Assembly (NCBI RefSeq): GCF_003863365.1
Contig: NZ_RQXT01000001.1
Location: forward strand, 186,001 to 250,000
Direction of reading: 5' to 3'
Source: Mesorhizobium tamadayense
Lineage (GTDB): Bacteria > Pseudomonadota > Alphaproteobacteria > Rhizobiales > Rhizobiaceae
Length of the DNA: 64,000 nt
Shown here: one piece after another, positions 53,037 to 62,686 of the stretch
Position numbering within the stretch: the first letter of the stretch is position 1
Layout: every line of letters starts with the position of its first letter
Notes under the pieces: generated by a model
Database searches by the model: none
What the model was told of the DNA's origin: nothing
What the model saw: the letters and a program-made list of their open reading frames with translations, nothing else
Position numbers and translations under genes: made by a program

Positions 53037-54086
53037 TCAGGTGAGGTAGTTCAGCAGGCTGAGCTGCTGCAGGCGAGCGGTCAAGGCGAAGGATGTTTCG
53101 ATATGCTGCGTCAGGTCGGCCACGCGGGTGGCGGCCTCCGCAGGATCGACGCCCTCGAGATCGATGATATGCTTCTCGAACAGGTCGACCTGGGTTTTCA
53201 TGCGATCGCTGGCGTCGGACACGCGCTTCTGGGCGAGGCCGGCTTCGGATTGCGCCTGGACGATGCCGCCGATGGCTTCGCCGACCAGTTTTTGCGCGCG
53301 GCTGACGATCGTGTTCTGCCCCTGCTGGCTGATGTTGCCGGCGAAGAGCGTGCTGACCATGGCGGCGGCCATGGCGAGCTTGCGGATGCCCTGCTCGTTG
53401 GCGCTGACCGATGTCTGCGTGGTCTCGCTCAATGAAATGCGGCTGGTGATCTGATCGTCGGTGGCGTTCGACCAATTGGCCTGCCAGCCGGAGCCCAGGA
53501 ACTGCGGCTCGACCGCGGTGGTGATGAAGCCGTCCATCTGGGCGGCCGTGATGTTGGCGGCCGCCGGGTTGCTCTGGGTGAAGCCGAAGTAGCTGGTGAA
53601 GGCGGCGTCGAACGCCGCCTTGGCGGGCGAGCCGGCAGCGCTGAAATTGTCGATCGGCTTGACGTCGGTGTTGGTGCCGGCAAACAGATATTCGCCGTTG
53701 ACGCTGGTGTTCAAGATACCCGTCATCTGCTGCAGCGCCGTGGCGCCGGCGGTCTGGGTGATGCTGGTCGAGGAGTCGCCCGACACGGCGCTGGTCAGCG
53801 CCGTCAGGAGATCCTGCGCGACATCGGAAAGCTGGCTGAGCGAATCCTGCGTCGACGTCAGGCGCGCCGCGACCAGCGAATTGGAATCTATGATGCCGTT
53901 CAGCCGGTCGAGATCGCGCTGGAAGGTGACGGCCTGCGTCGTGCGTCCGCCAAGCGCCAGGCCGACATCCGCAACCTTGCCGGTCTGGGACTCCTTCGTC
54001 GCCTTGACGAGGTCGGCCTGCATGCGCATCTGCTGGTAGCGCAGGGCGTTGGAGATGGCGGCTGAGGAGACGGCTGTCGCTTTCAT
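53037..54086 (-). CDS. flgL: Hook-associated protein 3 FlgL
   Basis: A 349-residue hook-filament junction protein with flagellin-like terminal helices (VSSAAISNALRYQQMRMQADL; C-terminal ATRVADLTQHIETSFALTARLQQLSLLNYL). It forms the junction with FlgK. It follows flgK by 3 nt. Confidence 0.93.
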   Translation of the reverse strand: MKATAVSSAAISNALRYQQMRMQADLVKATKESQTGKVADVGLALGGRTTQAVTFQRDLDRLNGIIDSNSLVAARLTSTQDSLSQLSDVAQDLLTALTSAVSGDSSTSITQTAGATALQQMTGILNTSVNGEYLFAGTNTDVKPIDNFSAAGSPAKAAFDAAFTSYFGFTQSNPAAANITAAQMDGFITTAVEPQFLGSGWQANWSNATDDQITSRISLSETTQTSVSANEQGIRKLAMAAAMVSTLFAGNISQQGQNTIVSRAQKLVGEAIGGIVQAQSEAGLAQKRVSDASDRMKTQVDLFEKHIIDLEGVDPAEAATRVADLTQHIETSFALTARLQQLSLLNYLT

Positions 54087-54089
54087 GGA

Positions 54090-55544
54090 TTATCCCACCG
54101 CGCTCAACAAGGCGTCCAGCATGTCGTCGACGGTCTTCATCATGCGCGCGGACGCCTGATAGGTGTGCTCAAGGTCGAGAAGAAGGGACATTTCCTGGTC
54201 GACATTGACGCCGGTATCGTTCGACAGCGCTTCGGCGGTGCGCGTGGCCAGCGCTTCCTTGGCGTCGGCGTTGGTCGACGCCTGCTGGCGCACTCCTTCG
54301 AACCAGCCGATGGCGTTGGCCGCGTAGTCCGAGACGCCCGAGCTGACCGTGATGCCGGCGGACGCATCGAAGGCCATCGGCTGATCCAGCCTGTTGCCGT
54401 AGGCGATCAGCAGGTCCGAATAGGAAGCCCCGCCGCCGGTGTTGGAAACATAGGCGGCGCCGTTGGCTCCGCCGTCGCGCAACAGCGTCGCGCTGCCGCC
54501 GGCGCTCGGGTCGAACGCGGCGTTGACGCTGATCGAACCGGCAAGGCCGTCGACCAGGATGCCGTCAGCCGGGATCGCCGGTGCGCCGGGCCAGGTGAAG
54601 AGACCGGCCTTGTCGGGCTGCGACGGCGCTGTCTCGGCAAAGGCCGTGATCAGCCCGCGCGCGATCTCGTCGAGCTGGCTCTGCATGGTCGCGGCGACGC
54701 CGTCGCGCAGTTTCAGCATGCCGGCAAGCTTGCCGTCGGCGCTGGCGTTGTCGCCGGTGCCTGCCGAAAGCGGCACATTGTCGATGTAGATCGTGTTGCC
54801 TGGCGTGCCGGCGCTGTAGCCGGCAGACGGCGTGAAGGTCACCGAGCGCGGCACCGTCTCGAACAGCGTCGTGCCGTCCTTGGTGGTGATGACCATGTCG
54901 TTGTCGCCGCGCGTGAAGGTCGAAACGGGGATATATTCGGCGATCTTCTTCAGAAGCGCGTCGCGCTGGTCGAGAGCGTCGGACACATCCGTGCCCGAGC
55001 GCGTGCCTGCGATGACTGCCTTGTTGGCATCCTGGAACTGGCTGAGCAGCGAGTTGAGGTCGTCGACCGCGGTGGCGATCTGACCATCGGTCTGGGTCCG
55101 GAAGTCCTGGATCGCCTGGGTGCCGCCGTTCAGCGACGCCACCACCTGCTTGGCTGCATCAATGACGCTGGCGCCGAGGTTCTGGTTCGACGGCGTGGTG
55201 GCGTAGAGCTGCAGCGCCTGCTGCAGGTTGGCGATCGTGGTCGACGGAGACGACGCATTGTCGACCCCGTTGACCGAGAGGTCGAGCTGGTCCATGCCGC
55301 TGTAAAGCGCGCTTTGGCCGCTCCATGCCGACAGCGCGGAAAGGTTCTGCCGGAACAGAAGGTCATTGGCGGCGCGCTGGATCTCCACCGATCGCGCGCC
55401 GGGCGCCGTGCTGGTGACGACTGCGACGCGACGGGCATAGTCCGGGTTGGACGCGTCGGCCACATTGCGCGACACGACGCTGGTTTGCTTGGATGTGGCC
55501 AGGAGCGCCGACTGGGCGATGCTTAATGCGGTGGAAAGCGACAT
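54090..55544 (-). CDS. flgK: Hook-associated protein 1 FlgK
   Basis: A 484-residue protein with the FlgK/FlgE N-terminal signature (SIAQSALLATSKQTSVVSRNVADASNPDYARR) and the C-terminal EMSLLLDLEHTYQASARMMKTVDDMLDALL. It forms the first hook-filament junction. Length is on the short side but usual for rhizobia. Confidence 0.94.
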   Translation of the reverse strand: MSLSTALSIAQSALLATSKQTSVVSRNVADASNPDYARRVAVVTSTAPGARSVEIQRAANDLLFRQNLSALSAWSGQSALYSGMDQLDLSVNGVDNASSPSTTIANLQQALQLYATTPSNQNLGASVIDAAKQVVASLNGGTQAIQDFRTQTDGQIATAVDDLNSLLSQFQDANKAVIAGTRSGTDVSDALDQRDALLKKIAEYIPVSTFTRGDNDMVITTKDGTTLFETVPRSVTFTPSAGYSAGTPGNTIYIDNVPLSAGTGDNASADGKLAGMLKLRDGVAATMQSQLDEIARGLITAFAETAPSQPDKAGLFTWPGAPAIPADGILVDGLAGSISVNAAFDPSAGGSATLLRDGGANGAAYVSNTGGGASYSDLLIAYGNRLDQPMAFDASAGITVSSGVSDYAANAIGWFEGVRQQASTNADAKEALATRTAEALSNDTGVNVDQEMSLLLDLEHTYQASARMMKTVDDMLDALLSAVG

Positions 55545-55575
55545 GCGGGTCTTTCACGGGCTGGCGCCCGATGGG

Positions 55576-56832
55576 TTATCTCTTCAGGTTGACCAGGACG
55601 TCCATCAGGTCGGAACCGGTCTGGAAGACTTTCGAATTGGCGGTGTAGCTGCGCTGCGCCGCGATCATGTTGGTCAGTTCCTCGGCGATATCGACATTGG
55701 AATTCTCGAGCGCGCCCGAGACGACCGAGCCAAGCTTTCCTTCGTTGGCAAAGCCGATGCGAACCGCGCCTGAGTCCGCGCTCTGCACATAGACGTTGCC
55801 CGGCATCGCGGTGAGGTTGTCGGGGCTCTGAACGTCGGCCAGCGGGATCTTGTACAGCGCCTTGGTGGAGCCGTCCTCGAACTGGGCGTAGATGACGCCG
55901 TCCTGGCTGATCTGGATCTTCTCGATCGTGCTTGGCGAATTGCCGTTGACCTCGGCGTCGGAGACGGTGAAGCCCGTGCCGAGCTGCGTCATCTTGGAAA
56001 GATCGAGGTTGAGGGTCGAGCCGTTCGGCACGGTAAAGGAGATGCCCGTGGTCGCGCCGGTGAGCTTGCCGGTGGTGGCGTCGAAGGTGAGATTGGCCGA
56101 ACCCAACGCACCGCCCGTATAGGGGAAGGACGTGCCGGCGGTCGCCTTCGACTGGTCGAACACCGAAACTTGCCAGGTGCCGGTGCCCGTTTTGGAGAAA
56201 TAGACGTCGAGCAGCACCTTGTTGCCGAGATTGTCATATGCGACCAGCGAGGACTTCGACGTGTACTGGGCCGAGGCTGTATTGGTGGTGGGCAGGCTGC
56301 CGGCTGCGACCGGAGTGGCGCCTGCGGGCAGGTTGCCGGTGAAGGTTCCTTCCGTGCTGGGCGTCGCCGTCATCTCCTGGTCGGAGATTTGCACCGGCAC
56401 TAGGCCCTCGAAGCCGTTGGCGGTCGCGGCCGGATCGCCATTGGCGTAGCTGTAGGCCATTAGTTGGTAGCCGGCGGCATTGACCAGCCTGCCCTCGGCG
56501 TCCGCAACGAAGGCGCCGGCGCGGGTGAGATAGGGCGTGCCGCTCGGGTCCTGCACGACGAAGAAGCCGTCGCCGTTGACGGCGAGATCGGATACCGAAT
56601 TGGTGTACTGCAGAACGCCTTGCGAGCTGACGGCGGAGCGGATCGTCGTGGTGACACCGCCCGAATTATAGGCGCCGCCGGCGCTCGGCATGATCAGGGT
56701 GGAGAATTCGGCGGAGGAGCGCTTGTAGCCGGTGGTGTCGGAGTTGGCGATGTTGTCGGCAACCGCGGACAAGCGGTTGGCCTGCGCGTTCATACCGGAA
56801 ACGCCGGTCCGCATCATTCCGTAGAGGCTCAT
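55576..56832 (-). CDS. flgE: Flagellar hook protein FlgE
   Basis: A 418-residue hook monomer: N-terminal MMRTGVSGMNAQANRLSAVADNIANSDTTGYKR motif, DLAVNGDGFFVVQ, and the C-terminal NSNVDIAEELTNMIAAQRSYTANSKVFQT. The ATG at 56832 gives the canonical N-terminus; a longer upstream frame adds unrelated residues. Repeats lie just upstream. Confidence 0.95.
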   Translation of the reverse strand: MSLYGMMRTGVSGMNAQANRLSAVADNIANSDTTGYKRSSAEFSTLIMPSAGGAYNSGGVTTTIRSAVSSQGVLQYTNSVSDLAVNGDGFFVVQDPSGTPYLTRAGAFVADAEGRLVNAAGYQLMAYSYANGDPAATANGFEGLVPVQISDQEMTATPSTEGTFTGNLPAGATPVAAGSLPTTNTASAQYTSKSSLVAYDNLGNKVLLDVYFSKTGTGTWQVSVFDQSKATAGTSFPYTGGALGSANLTFDATTGKLTGATTGISFTVPNGSTLNLDLSKMTQLGTGFTVSDAEVNGNSPSTIEKIQISQDGVIYAQFEDGSTKALYKIPLADVQSPDNLTAMPGNVYVQSADSGAVRIGFANEGKLGSVVSGALENSNVDIAEELTNMIAAQRSYTANSKVFQTGSDLMDVLVNLKR

Positions 56833-56851
56833 CGAAACATCTCCTCGGTGC

Positions 56852-56943
56852 CTAAAAGCGCGTCGCGTAGACGCGCTTTTAGTCTTGTTTTGATGCATGT
56901 CGTTCTCCCAAAACCGCTGAGCACTTTTGGGCGACATGCGTTA
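56852..56943. repeat. Two dispersed palindromes upstream of flgE
   Basis: Unit one 56852-56882: CTAAAAGCGCGTC/GACGCGCTTTTAG with a 5-nt loop. Unit two 56891-56943: TGATGCATGTCG/CGACATGCGTTA with inner CCCAAAA/TTTTGGG. They sit between ftcR and flgE, so read-through into flgE must pass them. Confidence 0.85.
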
Positions 56944-57012
56944 GGTCAGAGGCCGTAAGAGTAGGCCCCGTGTCTTGCGCGAGGCTGGCGCGGAACGTGC
57001 CGGCGGCGGCCA

Positions 57013-57681
57013 TCAGAACACCAGCCGGTAGCCGAGGAACCTCTTGGAATCGATCGGATCGTGACCGAGCTTTTCGCGCAGCTTCTTGCGCAGCTTCGAG
57101 ATGTGGCTCTCGACCACGTTCTCCTCGACCTCGTCGTCGAAGATGCCGTAGATGGCGTTGAACACCTGCGTCTTGGTTACGCGCCGGCCGCGATTGCTGG
57201 CCAGATATTCCAGGATGCGCCGCTCGCGGCGCGGCAGCGGCAGCGGCTCGCCGTCGATCTCCGGATCCCGTCCGTCCATGAAAATGCGCATCGAGCCGAC
57301 TTCGGTATAGGCGGTCTCCTCGTGGGCGCGGCGGCGGATGGCGGTGATGCGGGCGAGAATCTCGCGGATGTGCACCGGCTTGCGGACGACGTCGTCGACG
57401 CCGCTCTCGAAAAGCCGTAGCGTGTGTTCCAGCGAGTGGTGCTCGCTGAGCGCGATCACCGGCGCCCCGGTGCGGTCGCGGATCTGGCGCGGGGAGATGA
57501 CGCCGTCGCGGCAGTCGCCAATGAGGAAGGCCCTGACCGATCTGAGGTCGGTGTCGGCGGCGGAGCTCACCCACTCGCCGAACTCGCCCGGCGCGAAGCC
57601 CGCGGTGGCGACGCCCTCGCGGTCGAAAAGTGAGCTATAGCCCTCAGTTACGAGCTCGCGCTCATCAACGATCACGATCAT
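57013..57681 (-). CDS. ftcR: Flagellar transcriptional regulator FtcR (Rem-like)
   Basis: A 222-residue OmpR-type regulator: N-terminal receiver-like domain (acidic D6/E7, candidate phosphoacceptor D56, K at RKPV near 105) and C-terminal winged helix (about 125-220; [35 protein letters not shown] and [20 protein letters not shown]). It corresponds to Brucella FtcR and Sinorhizobium Rem, activators of flagellar and motility genes. No sensor kinase is adjacent. Confidence 0.92.
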   Translation of the reverse strand: MIVIVDERELVTEGYSSLFDREGVATAGFAPGEFGEWVSSAADTDLRSVRAFLIGDCRDGVISPRQIRDRTGAPVIALSEHHSLEHTLRLFESGVDDVVRKPVHIREILARITAIRRRAHEETAYTEVGSMRIFMDGRDPEIDGEPLPLPRRERRILEYLASNRGRRVTKTQVFNAIYGIFDDEVEENVVESHISKLRKKLREKLGHDPIDSKRFLGYRLVF

Positions 57682-57906
57682 CGGCCCGCCCTCCGAATCA
57701 TCTCATTTGCCCCGTGCGGAAAGGCGTACCCGGTGCGGTGAATCCTGGGAAACCGTCATTTCTTGTAGCTATTTTCTTGGGAGTTTTTTGGGAGCCGTAA
57801 TAAAGGCGGTTGCAAGGGCACATCGGCGGCAGCAGCGGGGGGCGGGGAGATACCGGAGCCGCCGCGAAGCTCGACGGCGGTCGGCTCAAGGTCGCCATCG
57901 CAGCAA

Positions 57907-58500
57907 CTATTGGTTGCAGAAGGTGCTGGCGTTCGGTGTCCATTTACCGAAGCCGGTGGCGACCATGTTGGCAATGACGCGGCAGACATAGACCTTCTGC
58001 GCCGGGTCGTTGTCGGGGCCGGCATGATAGCGGGCGACGGCCATCGACCAGGTCATATGGCGGGCATGGAGACTGGCCAGGAAGCGCGCCGCGTAGTCGA
58101 CGTTCTGGTGCGGGTCGAGCATGTCCTCGACGCTCCGGAACTGCGCGCCGTGATAGCGGTGGTTGATCTGCATGCAGCCGAGATCAATCAGCGTCTTGCC
58201 CTCTCGGCGGGCATTCTCGAATGTCGCCAGCGCTTCCCCACGGCTGCGCGGGAAAACGGCTTTTCCCTCTATATTCAATGCGTTGGGCTGGAGGCTGCCT
58301 TTCTTCCCCGTCTCGGTCAGGCCGACCGCATAGAGGATTCCCGTCGGCACGCCATAGCGATCGGCGGCGCGCAGGATCTCCGGCTCGCAGGGATTGGAGG
58401 CGGCGCTCGCGGCGCCGGCCGCGGCCAGGCTAGATATAGATATCGTCGCCAGCGCGCTCGCGAAGAGGCGGAGCAGCGCGGCTGAATTCCTGTGCGCCAT
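57907..58500 (-). CDS. Exported SLT-type lytic transglycosylase of the flagellar locus
   Basis: A 197-residue protein with a signal peptide (1-35) and an SLT/lysozyme-like domain: GILYAVGLTETGKKG holds the catalytic Glu position, LIDLGCMQINHRYHG and ARYHAGPDND follow. It probably opens the wall for the rod, since FlgJ here lacks a hydrolase domain. Its start lies 71 nt inside the end of fliK in another frame, so it is part of the motB operon. Confidence 0.85.
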   Translation of the reverse strand: MAHRNSAALLRLFASALATISISSLAAAGAASAASNPCEPEILRAADRYGVPTGILYAVGLTETGKKGSLQPNALNIEGKAVFPRSRGEALATFENARREGKTLIDLGCMQINHRYHGAQFRSVEDMLDPHQNVDYAARFLASLHARHMTWSMAVARYHAGPDNDPAQKVYVCRVIANMVATGFGKWTPNASTFCNQ

Positions 58501-59815
58501 TGCCGTCGTTCCTTCCCGGTTGCCGATCGCCGGCGCTGCTGCCGCCCGAATTCCCGGGTTGGAATGAAGGCTGGTCGCGGCCCGTCGACATCGGCGGCGC
58601 GCTGTTCGCATCGACGCGGCCTGCTGAATGCGCCGCTATCGAGGGTTGTAAAATGGTGACCCGATCGACCTCGAAGCCAAGACCGCGGAGCGACTTGACG
58701 ATGGCGTCGCTGTCGGCGGTCAGACGGCGGTATGCCTCATGCGTCTCCGGCTTCATCTCGATCGAAAGTTGCTCGCCCGAAAGACGCAGGCTGGCGATAA
58801 CCATGCCGAGCTCCGACGGGTGGAGCTCGATCTTCAGGACATGTGTCGGAACGGCTACAGAATTGGCGGTTTGAGAGGCAAGCGAGGCGCTCGAGAAGGC
58901 CTCCCGGACGCCATTGTCCGAAGCGATCGCCTCAACCAGCGCAGATGCCGTCTGACTAATGGGACTTTGCGCCGGCGCCGGGAAGCTCTGCTGGCTGACC
59001 ACATCCATGCGCCCGGCGGCAGAGGATGGCTTGATCGCAGCGATGGATTGCGCCGTTTGTGCGGTTTTCTGGGCGGCCGCCGGCCGCCTGCTTTGCGGCG
59101 CGGCGTCGGTCTCGGTTCCTTGCGCTCCGGGCAGGATGTCGTCCTTGCGGACCAATGAGTCCGCGGCCGGATCGGCGCTGGCCGGTTTCTGTCCGAAGTC
59201 CGGTCCGGATTTCTCCGTCGCCATCGTCGCGCGGCTGGATCGCGGCAACGGCTCGGCGCTTTCGGAGTTGTCGGCGAGCGCGCGTTTGCCCTGGCGGATC
59301 GTAAGCTGCGAAGAGGCGGACTGGCCAATCGAGGGCTGGAAACCTGCCTCCCCCTCGGCGGCGGATCCGCTGCGATCGGCATTTGTCGACGCGGCGAAAT
59401 GGCGGATGTCGCTCAGCGCCATCAGCAGGGGCAGACGGTCCTGGAGCGGAACGGCATCGGACGATTGCGCCGACGCGTCGGCATCGTCCGCGGCCTTCAC
59501 ATGATCGGCGCCGGCGCTGTTCTTCGTTGCTTTTCCGGCTGCCGGCTTTTGCGCGGCCGTCTTGTGCTGCCCGTCCTGGTCAGGTTGTGCCTTGGGCGAA
59601 CCGGCGAGAGCGCGCCGCGCCGCATGCGAATCGGAAGACACAGGCCCGGCCGATTGCTTGCCTTGCCGGGCCGAGTTTTCGGCGCCATGCACCATCTCGC
59701 CGAAATTCGCGCCATTCTCGTTCCCGCCGGCAGTGTGCTGACGTGGTTGGGTTTGGGCGGAGCCGGTTCCCGGCAATGCCTGACTGACACTGGTCATTTG
59801 GGGGGCGCTGGTCAT
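58430..59815 (-). CDS. fliK: Flagellar hook-length control protein FliK (MotD)
   Basis: A 461-residue protein: long, Ala/Ser/Gln-rich disordered N-terminus (1-330) and a C-terminal FliK domain (VPTHVLKIELHPSELGMVIASLRLSGEQLSIEM, about 335-420). It is the molecular ruler that stops hook growth; formerly called MotD in Sinorhizobium. It follows motC by 10 nt. The start at 59815 or 59797 cannot be told apart. Confidence 0.88.
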   Translation of the reverse strand: MTSAPQMTSVSQALPGTGSAQTQPRQHTAGGNENGANFGEMVHGAENSARQGKQSAGPVSSDSHAARRALAGSPKAQPDQDGQHKTAAQKPAAGKATKNSAGADHVKAADDADASAQSSDAVPLQDRLPLLMALSDIRHFAASTNADRSGSAAEGEAGFQPSIGQSASSQLTIRQGKRALADNSESAEPLPRSSRATMATEKSGPDFGQKPASADPAADSLVRKDDILPGAQGTETDAAPQSRRPAAAQKTAQTAQSIAAIKPSSAAGRMDVVSQQSFPAPAQSPISQTASALVEAIASDNGVREAFSSASLASQTANSVAVPTHVLKIELHPSELGMVIASLRLSGEQLSIEMKPETHEAYRRLTADSDAIVKSLRGLGFEVDRVTILQPSIAAHSAGRVDANSAPPMSTGRDQPSFQPGNSGGSSAGDRQPGRNDGNGAQEFSRAAPPLRERAGDDIYI

Positions 59816-59825
59816 TGGGCGCTGG

Positions 59826-61271
59826 TCATTTGGGAGCGGCTCCGAGCAATTGGTCAATCTGGTCGAGCTGGCGGCGCGCGCTGAGCATCGCAGCGTCGGT
59901 GGGATCTTGCGGATCAGGGCTTGCTGCGGCCGCCGGCGCGGACGCAGGCAGCACAGGTGGCGTTTCGGGCTGCGCCGGAGCGGAAGCCGGAGCTTCGGCC
60001 AGGGCCTGGGTCGTCGTGGGCGGGGTCGGCGGCGCGGGAGCAACTGCCGGCGCGTCCGCCGCCGGCTTGGCCGAGGCCGCGACCGCCGGCTGCTCGGTCA
60101 TCGCGCCTTCCACCGGCGGCAAGGCTTCCGCGTCGGCCTGGCTCACAGGCTCGGTTTCGGCGGCGGGTTTCGCCGCATCATTCCTTGCCGGATCTCCAGC
60201 CTCAGTCTTGTCCTTGGCGGCCGACGGCACAGGAGCGACAACCTCGCCGGCAACGGCCTGCGCCGCATCGAGCAAGGCACGGTCGCTCTCCGAAAGCTTG
60301 CCGCGATCGATCTTGCCGAGCCTGGCGCGCACATCGTCGATCGTGGCCGACGTCACCGTGGAGAGGCTCGAATAGAGCACGGCGCGCGGGTCGTCCTGAT
60401 TGCCTTTGCCGTCACGGCCCTGCTCGGCCCGCGCCGAGGCGAAGGCGGAGAGGTTGCTCAGTCCGTCGATCGCGGCGCGGCGCGCGATGCGCAGATAGAT
60501 CACCTTCTCGCGCTCAGGGTCCATCATCGAGGTGATGTCGGCGAGCTTGTCCTGGCTGATCGACATGTGCAGTTGAATGACGCCGGAGACGAAGGAATCG
60601 GCGAACTGGCTGGCATAGGGGGAATAGAGGTAACCCGCGACATATTGCGTCGAGGCGAGCGCGAAGCGCGCGGCATCGCCCTGCGCCACCGCGAGGCCGA
60701 CCGAACGGCGAAGCGCTGCCTCCTCGACCAGGGTGCCGGGGCTGAGCAGGCGGGCCTCGTCCAGCAATGTCAGCGCCGCCGCGGGCTCATCGGTCGCAAG
60801 CAGCGAGCCCTTGACCAGCGCCAGGAAGGCTCCGAGGTCGGCGGGCACGCTGATCGGGTCGATCGGCTTCAGGATTTCGATGGCGGCGGCCGGCCTGCCA
60901 TTCAGGTAGGCGACGACCCCCTGGGCGATGGCAAGGCTCTGCGGGTCGGTCGTGGCGCGCGAAGCCGCCGCCTCGACGGTGGCGGGGTTGCCGCCGCTCA
61001 TGCCGTAGACGAGCAGAGCGCGAAAATTCTTTGGTTCCTTGAAATCCTCGGCATCGGCGGCGCGAAGCCTGGCGTCGGTCATTTCGAGGAGCTTGGCCTG
61101 CATCGGCAGCGCCGCATGGTCGCCGCCGGCGATGCGGTCCTGGATCAGCTGCAGCGAACGCACCAGCTGATAGGGCTGCAAGCCATCATCCTGCGCGAAA
61201 GCCGCGACCGGCGACCCTGCAGCGAGCAGCAGCAACCCGACAGCGCGGCCGATGACGGTCCTGCCCCTCAT
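59826..61271 (-). CDS. motC: Motility protein MotC
   Basis: A 481-residue periplasmic protein: signal peptide (1-26), then a helical repeat-like domain (DGLQPYQLVRSLQLIQDRIAGGDH at the mature N-terminus) to about residue 330, then an Ala/Pro/Thr-rich tail. In rhizobia MotC is a periplasmic chaperone for MotB and is needed for rotation. Its start overlaps motB (ATGA). Confidence 0.9.
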   Translation of the reverse strand: MRGRTVIGRAVGLLLLAAGSPVAAFAQDDGLQPYQLVRSLQLIQDRIAGGDHAALPMQAKLLEMTDARLRAADAEDFKEPKNFRALLVYGMSGGNPATVEAAASRATTDPQSLAIAQGVVAYLNGRPAAAIEILKPIDPISVPADLGAFLALVKGSLLATDEPAAALTLLDEARLLSPGTLVEEAALRRSVGLAVAQGDAARFALASTQYVAGYLYSPYASQFADSFVSGVIQLHMSISQDKLADITSMMDPEREKVIYLRIARRAAIDGLSNLSAFASARAEQGRDGKGNQDDPRAVLYSSLSTVTSATIDDVRARLGKIDRGKLSESDRALLDAAQAVAGEVVAPVPSAAKDKTEAGDPARNDAAKPAAETEPVSQADAEALPPVEGAMTEQPAVAASAKPAADAPAVAPAPPTPPTTTQALAEAPASAPAQPETPPVLPASAPAAAASPDPQDPTDAAMLSARRQLDQIDQLLGAAPK

Positions 61272-62686
61272 CCGCCGGTCGCCATCAGGATCTCGATGCG
61301 GCGGTTCGCGGCGGCCAGCGGATCGGACGGGATCTTGGGCTGGCGGTCTGCGAAGCCGGCGACCTCGGTGATGCGGCCTTCGTCGACGCCGCCGCGAACC
61401 AGCATGTAGTAGGCTGAATGGGCGCGGGCGGTGGACAGCCGCCAGTTGTCGTAAGTGTCGCTGCGGAACGGCCGCGCGTCGGTGTGGCCGCCGATGGTGA
61501 TGGTGCCCTTCTTCTCGTTGATGATGCGGCCGATCTTCTCCATCGCCAGCACCAGCTCGCGGTGCGGCACGGCCGAGCCGATCTCGAACATGCCGAAGTC
61601 GAGCTGATCGGTGATCGAGATGACGACGCCCTTGTCGGTGGCCTCGACGGAGACGCCGTCGGCCAGCTTTTCACCCGACGTGAAGGCTTTGGCCAGCTCC
61701 TGCTTGATTTCGGCGGCTGCCTTGAGAGCGGCACTGCTCGGCGCCTTTTCTCCCTTGTCCGAAGCTTGCTCCGGCTCCGCCTTCGCCATCTGGGCCTTTG
61801 CCGCTTCGGCCCGCGCGGTTCCCGGCTTCGCAGGGCCGGTCGCGCCGTCTGCCTTTCCGGCTTGGGCTTTCTCGCCCTTGATCGCGCTGCCTTCGGCGAC
61901 TTTCGGGTCGACCGATCCGGCGGTCACCTTGGCACCGGGTTTTCCCGGTGTTGCCAACGGCTGGAGCGGCGCATCCAACCGCGGCGGCGCCGGCGGAACG
62001 GCCTTGACCTTCGGCACTTCGGTTTCTGCGGCCTTCTCGCCGGGCTTGGCCGGATCGCCTTGGATCTTCTTCCGTTCGGCGCTGGCTTCGGCGCCGGGCG
62101 TCGCCACCTGCTGCGACCAGAAATCCGGCGCGAATGGATCGCGATAGGATTCGCCGCCGGAGGCGCCGGTCGCCGGACCGGCGTTCTGAACGCCGCCTTC
62201 ACCCTTGGCGCTGACATTCTGCATCACGCCGGTGTCGGTGGCGATCTCCGCAAGCACGGCATAGGGATCGGCAAACAGATGCTCGTCGGAAAGGTCCGAC
62301 TTTTGCGAGGCCTCCTTCGTCTGCCTGCGGTCGGAGGAGCCGGCGCCGCCCTTGCCGTCCTCGCCGGCCTTGCTGGCGCCATCCTGCGGATTGTCGGCGG
62401 TGAGACCAACCTTGCTCGGGCCGTCGCCAAGATCTTCCAGTCCCTTGCGGCTGGAATTGCGGTCGATCAGCTCGACCGGGTTGAAGTAACTGGCGACCGC
62501 CGCCTTCGTCTGCTCGTTGGCGGCGTTGATCAGCCACATGACGAGAAAGAAGCACATCATGGCGGTCATGAAATCGGCAAAGGCTATCTTCCAGACGCCA
62601 CCATGATGATCCTCGTCGTGGCCGTCGTGATTGCGCTTGACGATGATGATCTCGTGCCTGGGCTCACCGTGGTCGATGGCGGTCAT
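61268..62686 (-). CDS. motB: Flagellar stator protein MotB
   Basis: A 472-residue MotB: basic cytoplasmic N-terminus, one TM with the proton-path Asp (WKIAFADFMTAMMCFFLVMW, about 32-51), the SRKGLEDLGDG plug region, a long periplasmic spacer (about 60-340, Lys/Ala/Pro/Glu-rich) and the OmpA-like peptidoglycan-binding domain (about 345-470; ITIGGHTDARPF, NWRLSTARAHSAYYML). The spacer makes it longer than the enteric protein. It starts 4 nt inside the fliH-like gene. Confidence 0.93.
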   Translation of the reverse strand: MTAIDHGEPRHEIIIVKRNHDGHDEDHHGGVWKIAFADFMTAMMCFFLVMWLINAANEQTKAAVASYFNPVELIDRNSSRKGLEDLGDGPSKVGLTADNPQDGASKAGEDGKGGAGSSDRRQTKEASQKSDLSDEHLFADPYAVLAEIATDTGVMQNVSAKGEGGVQNAGPATGASGGESYRDPFAPDFWSQQVATPGAEASAERKKIQGDPAKPGEKAAETEVPKVKAVPPAPPRLDAPLQPLATPGKPGAKVTAGSVDPKVAEGSAIKGEKAQAGKADGATGPAKPGTARAEAAKAQMAKAEPEQASDKGEKAPSSAALKAAAEIKQELAKAFTSGEKLADGVSVEATDKGVVISITDQLDFGMFEIGSAVPHRELVLAMEKIGRIINEKKGTITIGGHTDARPFRSDTYDNWRLSTARAHSAYYMLVRGGVDEGRITEVAGFADRQPKIPSDPLAAANRRIEILMATGG

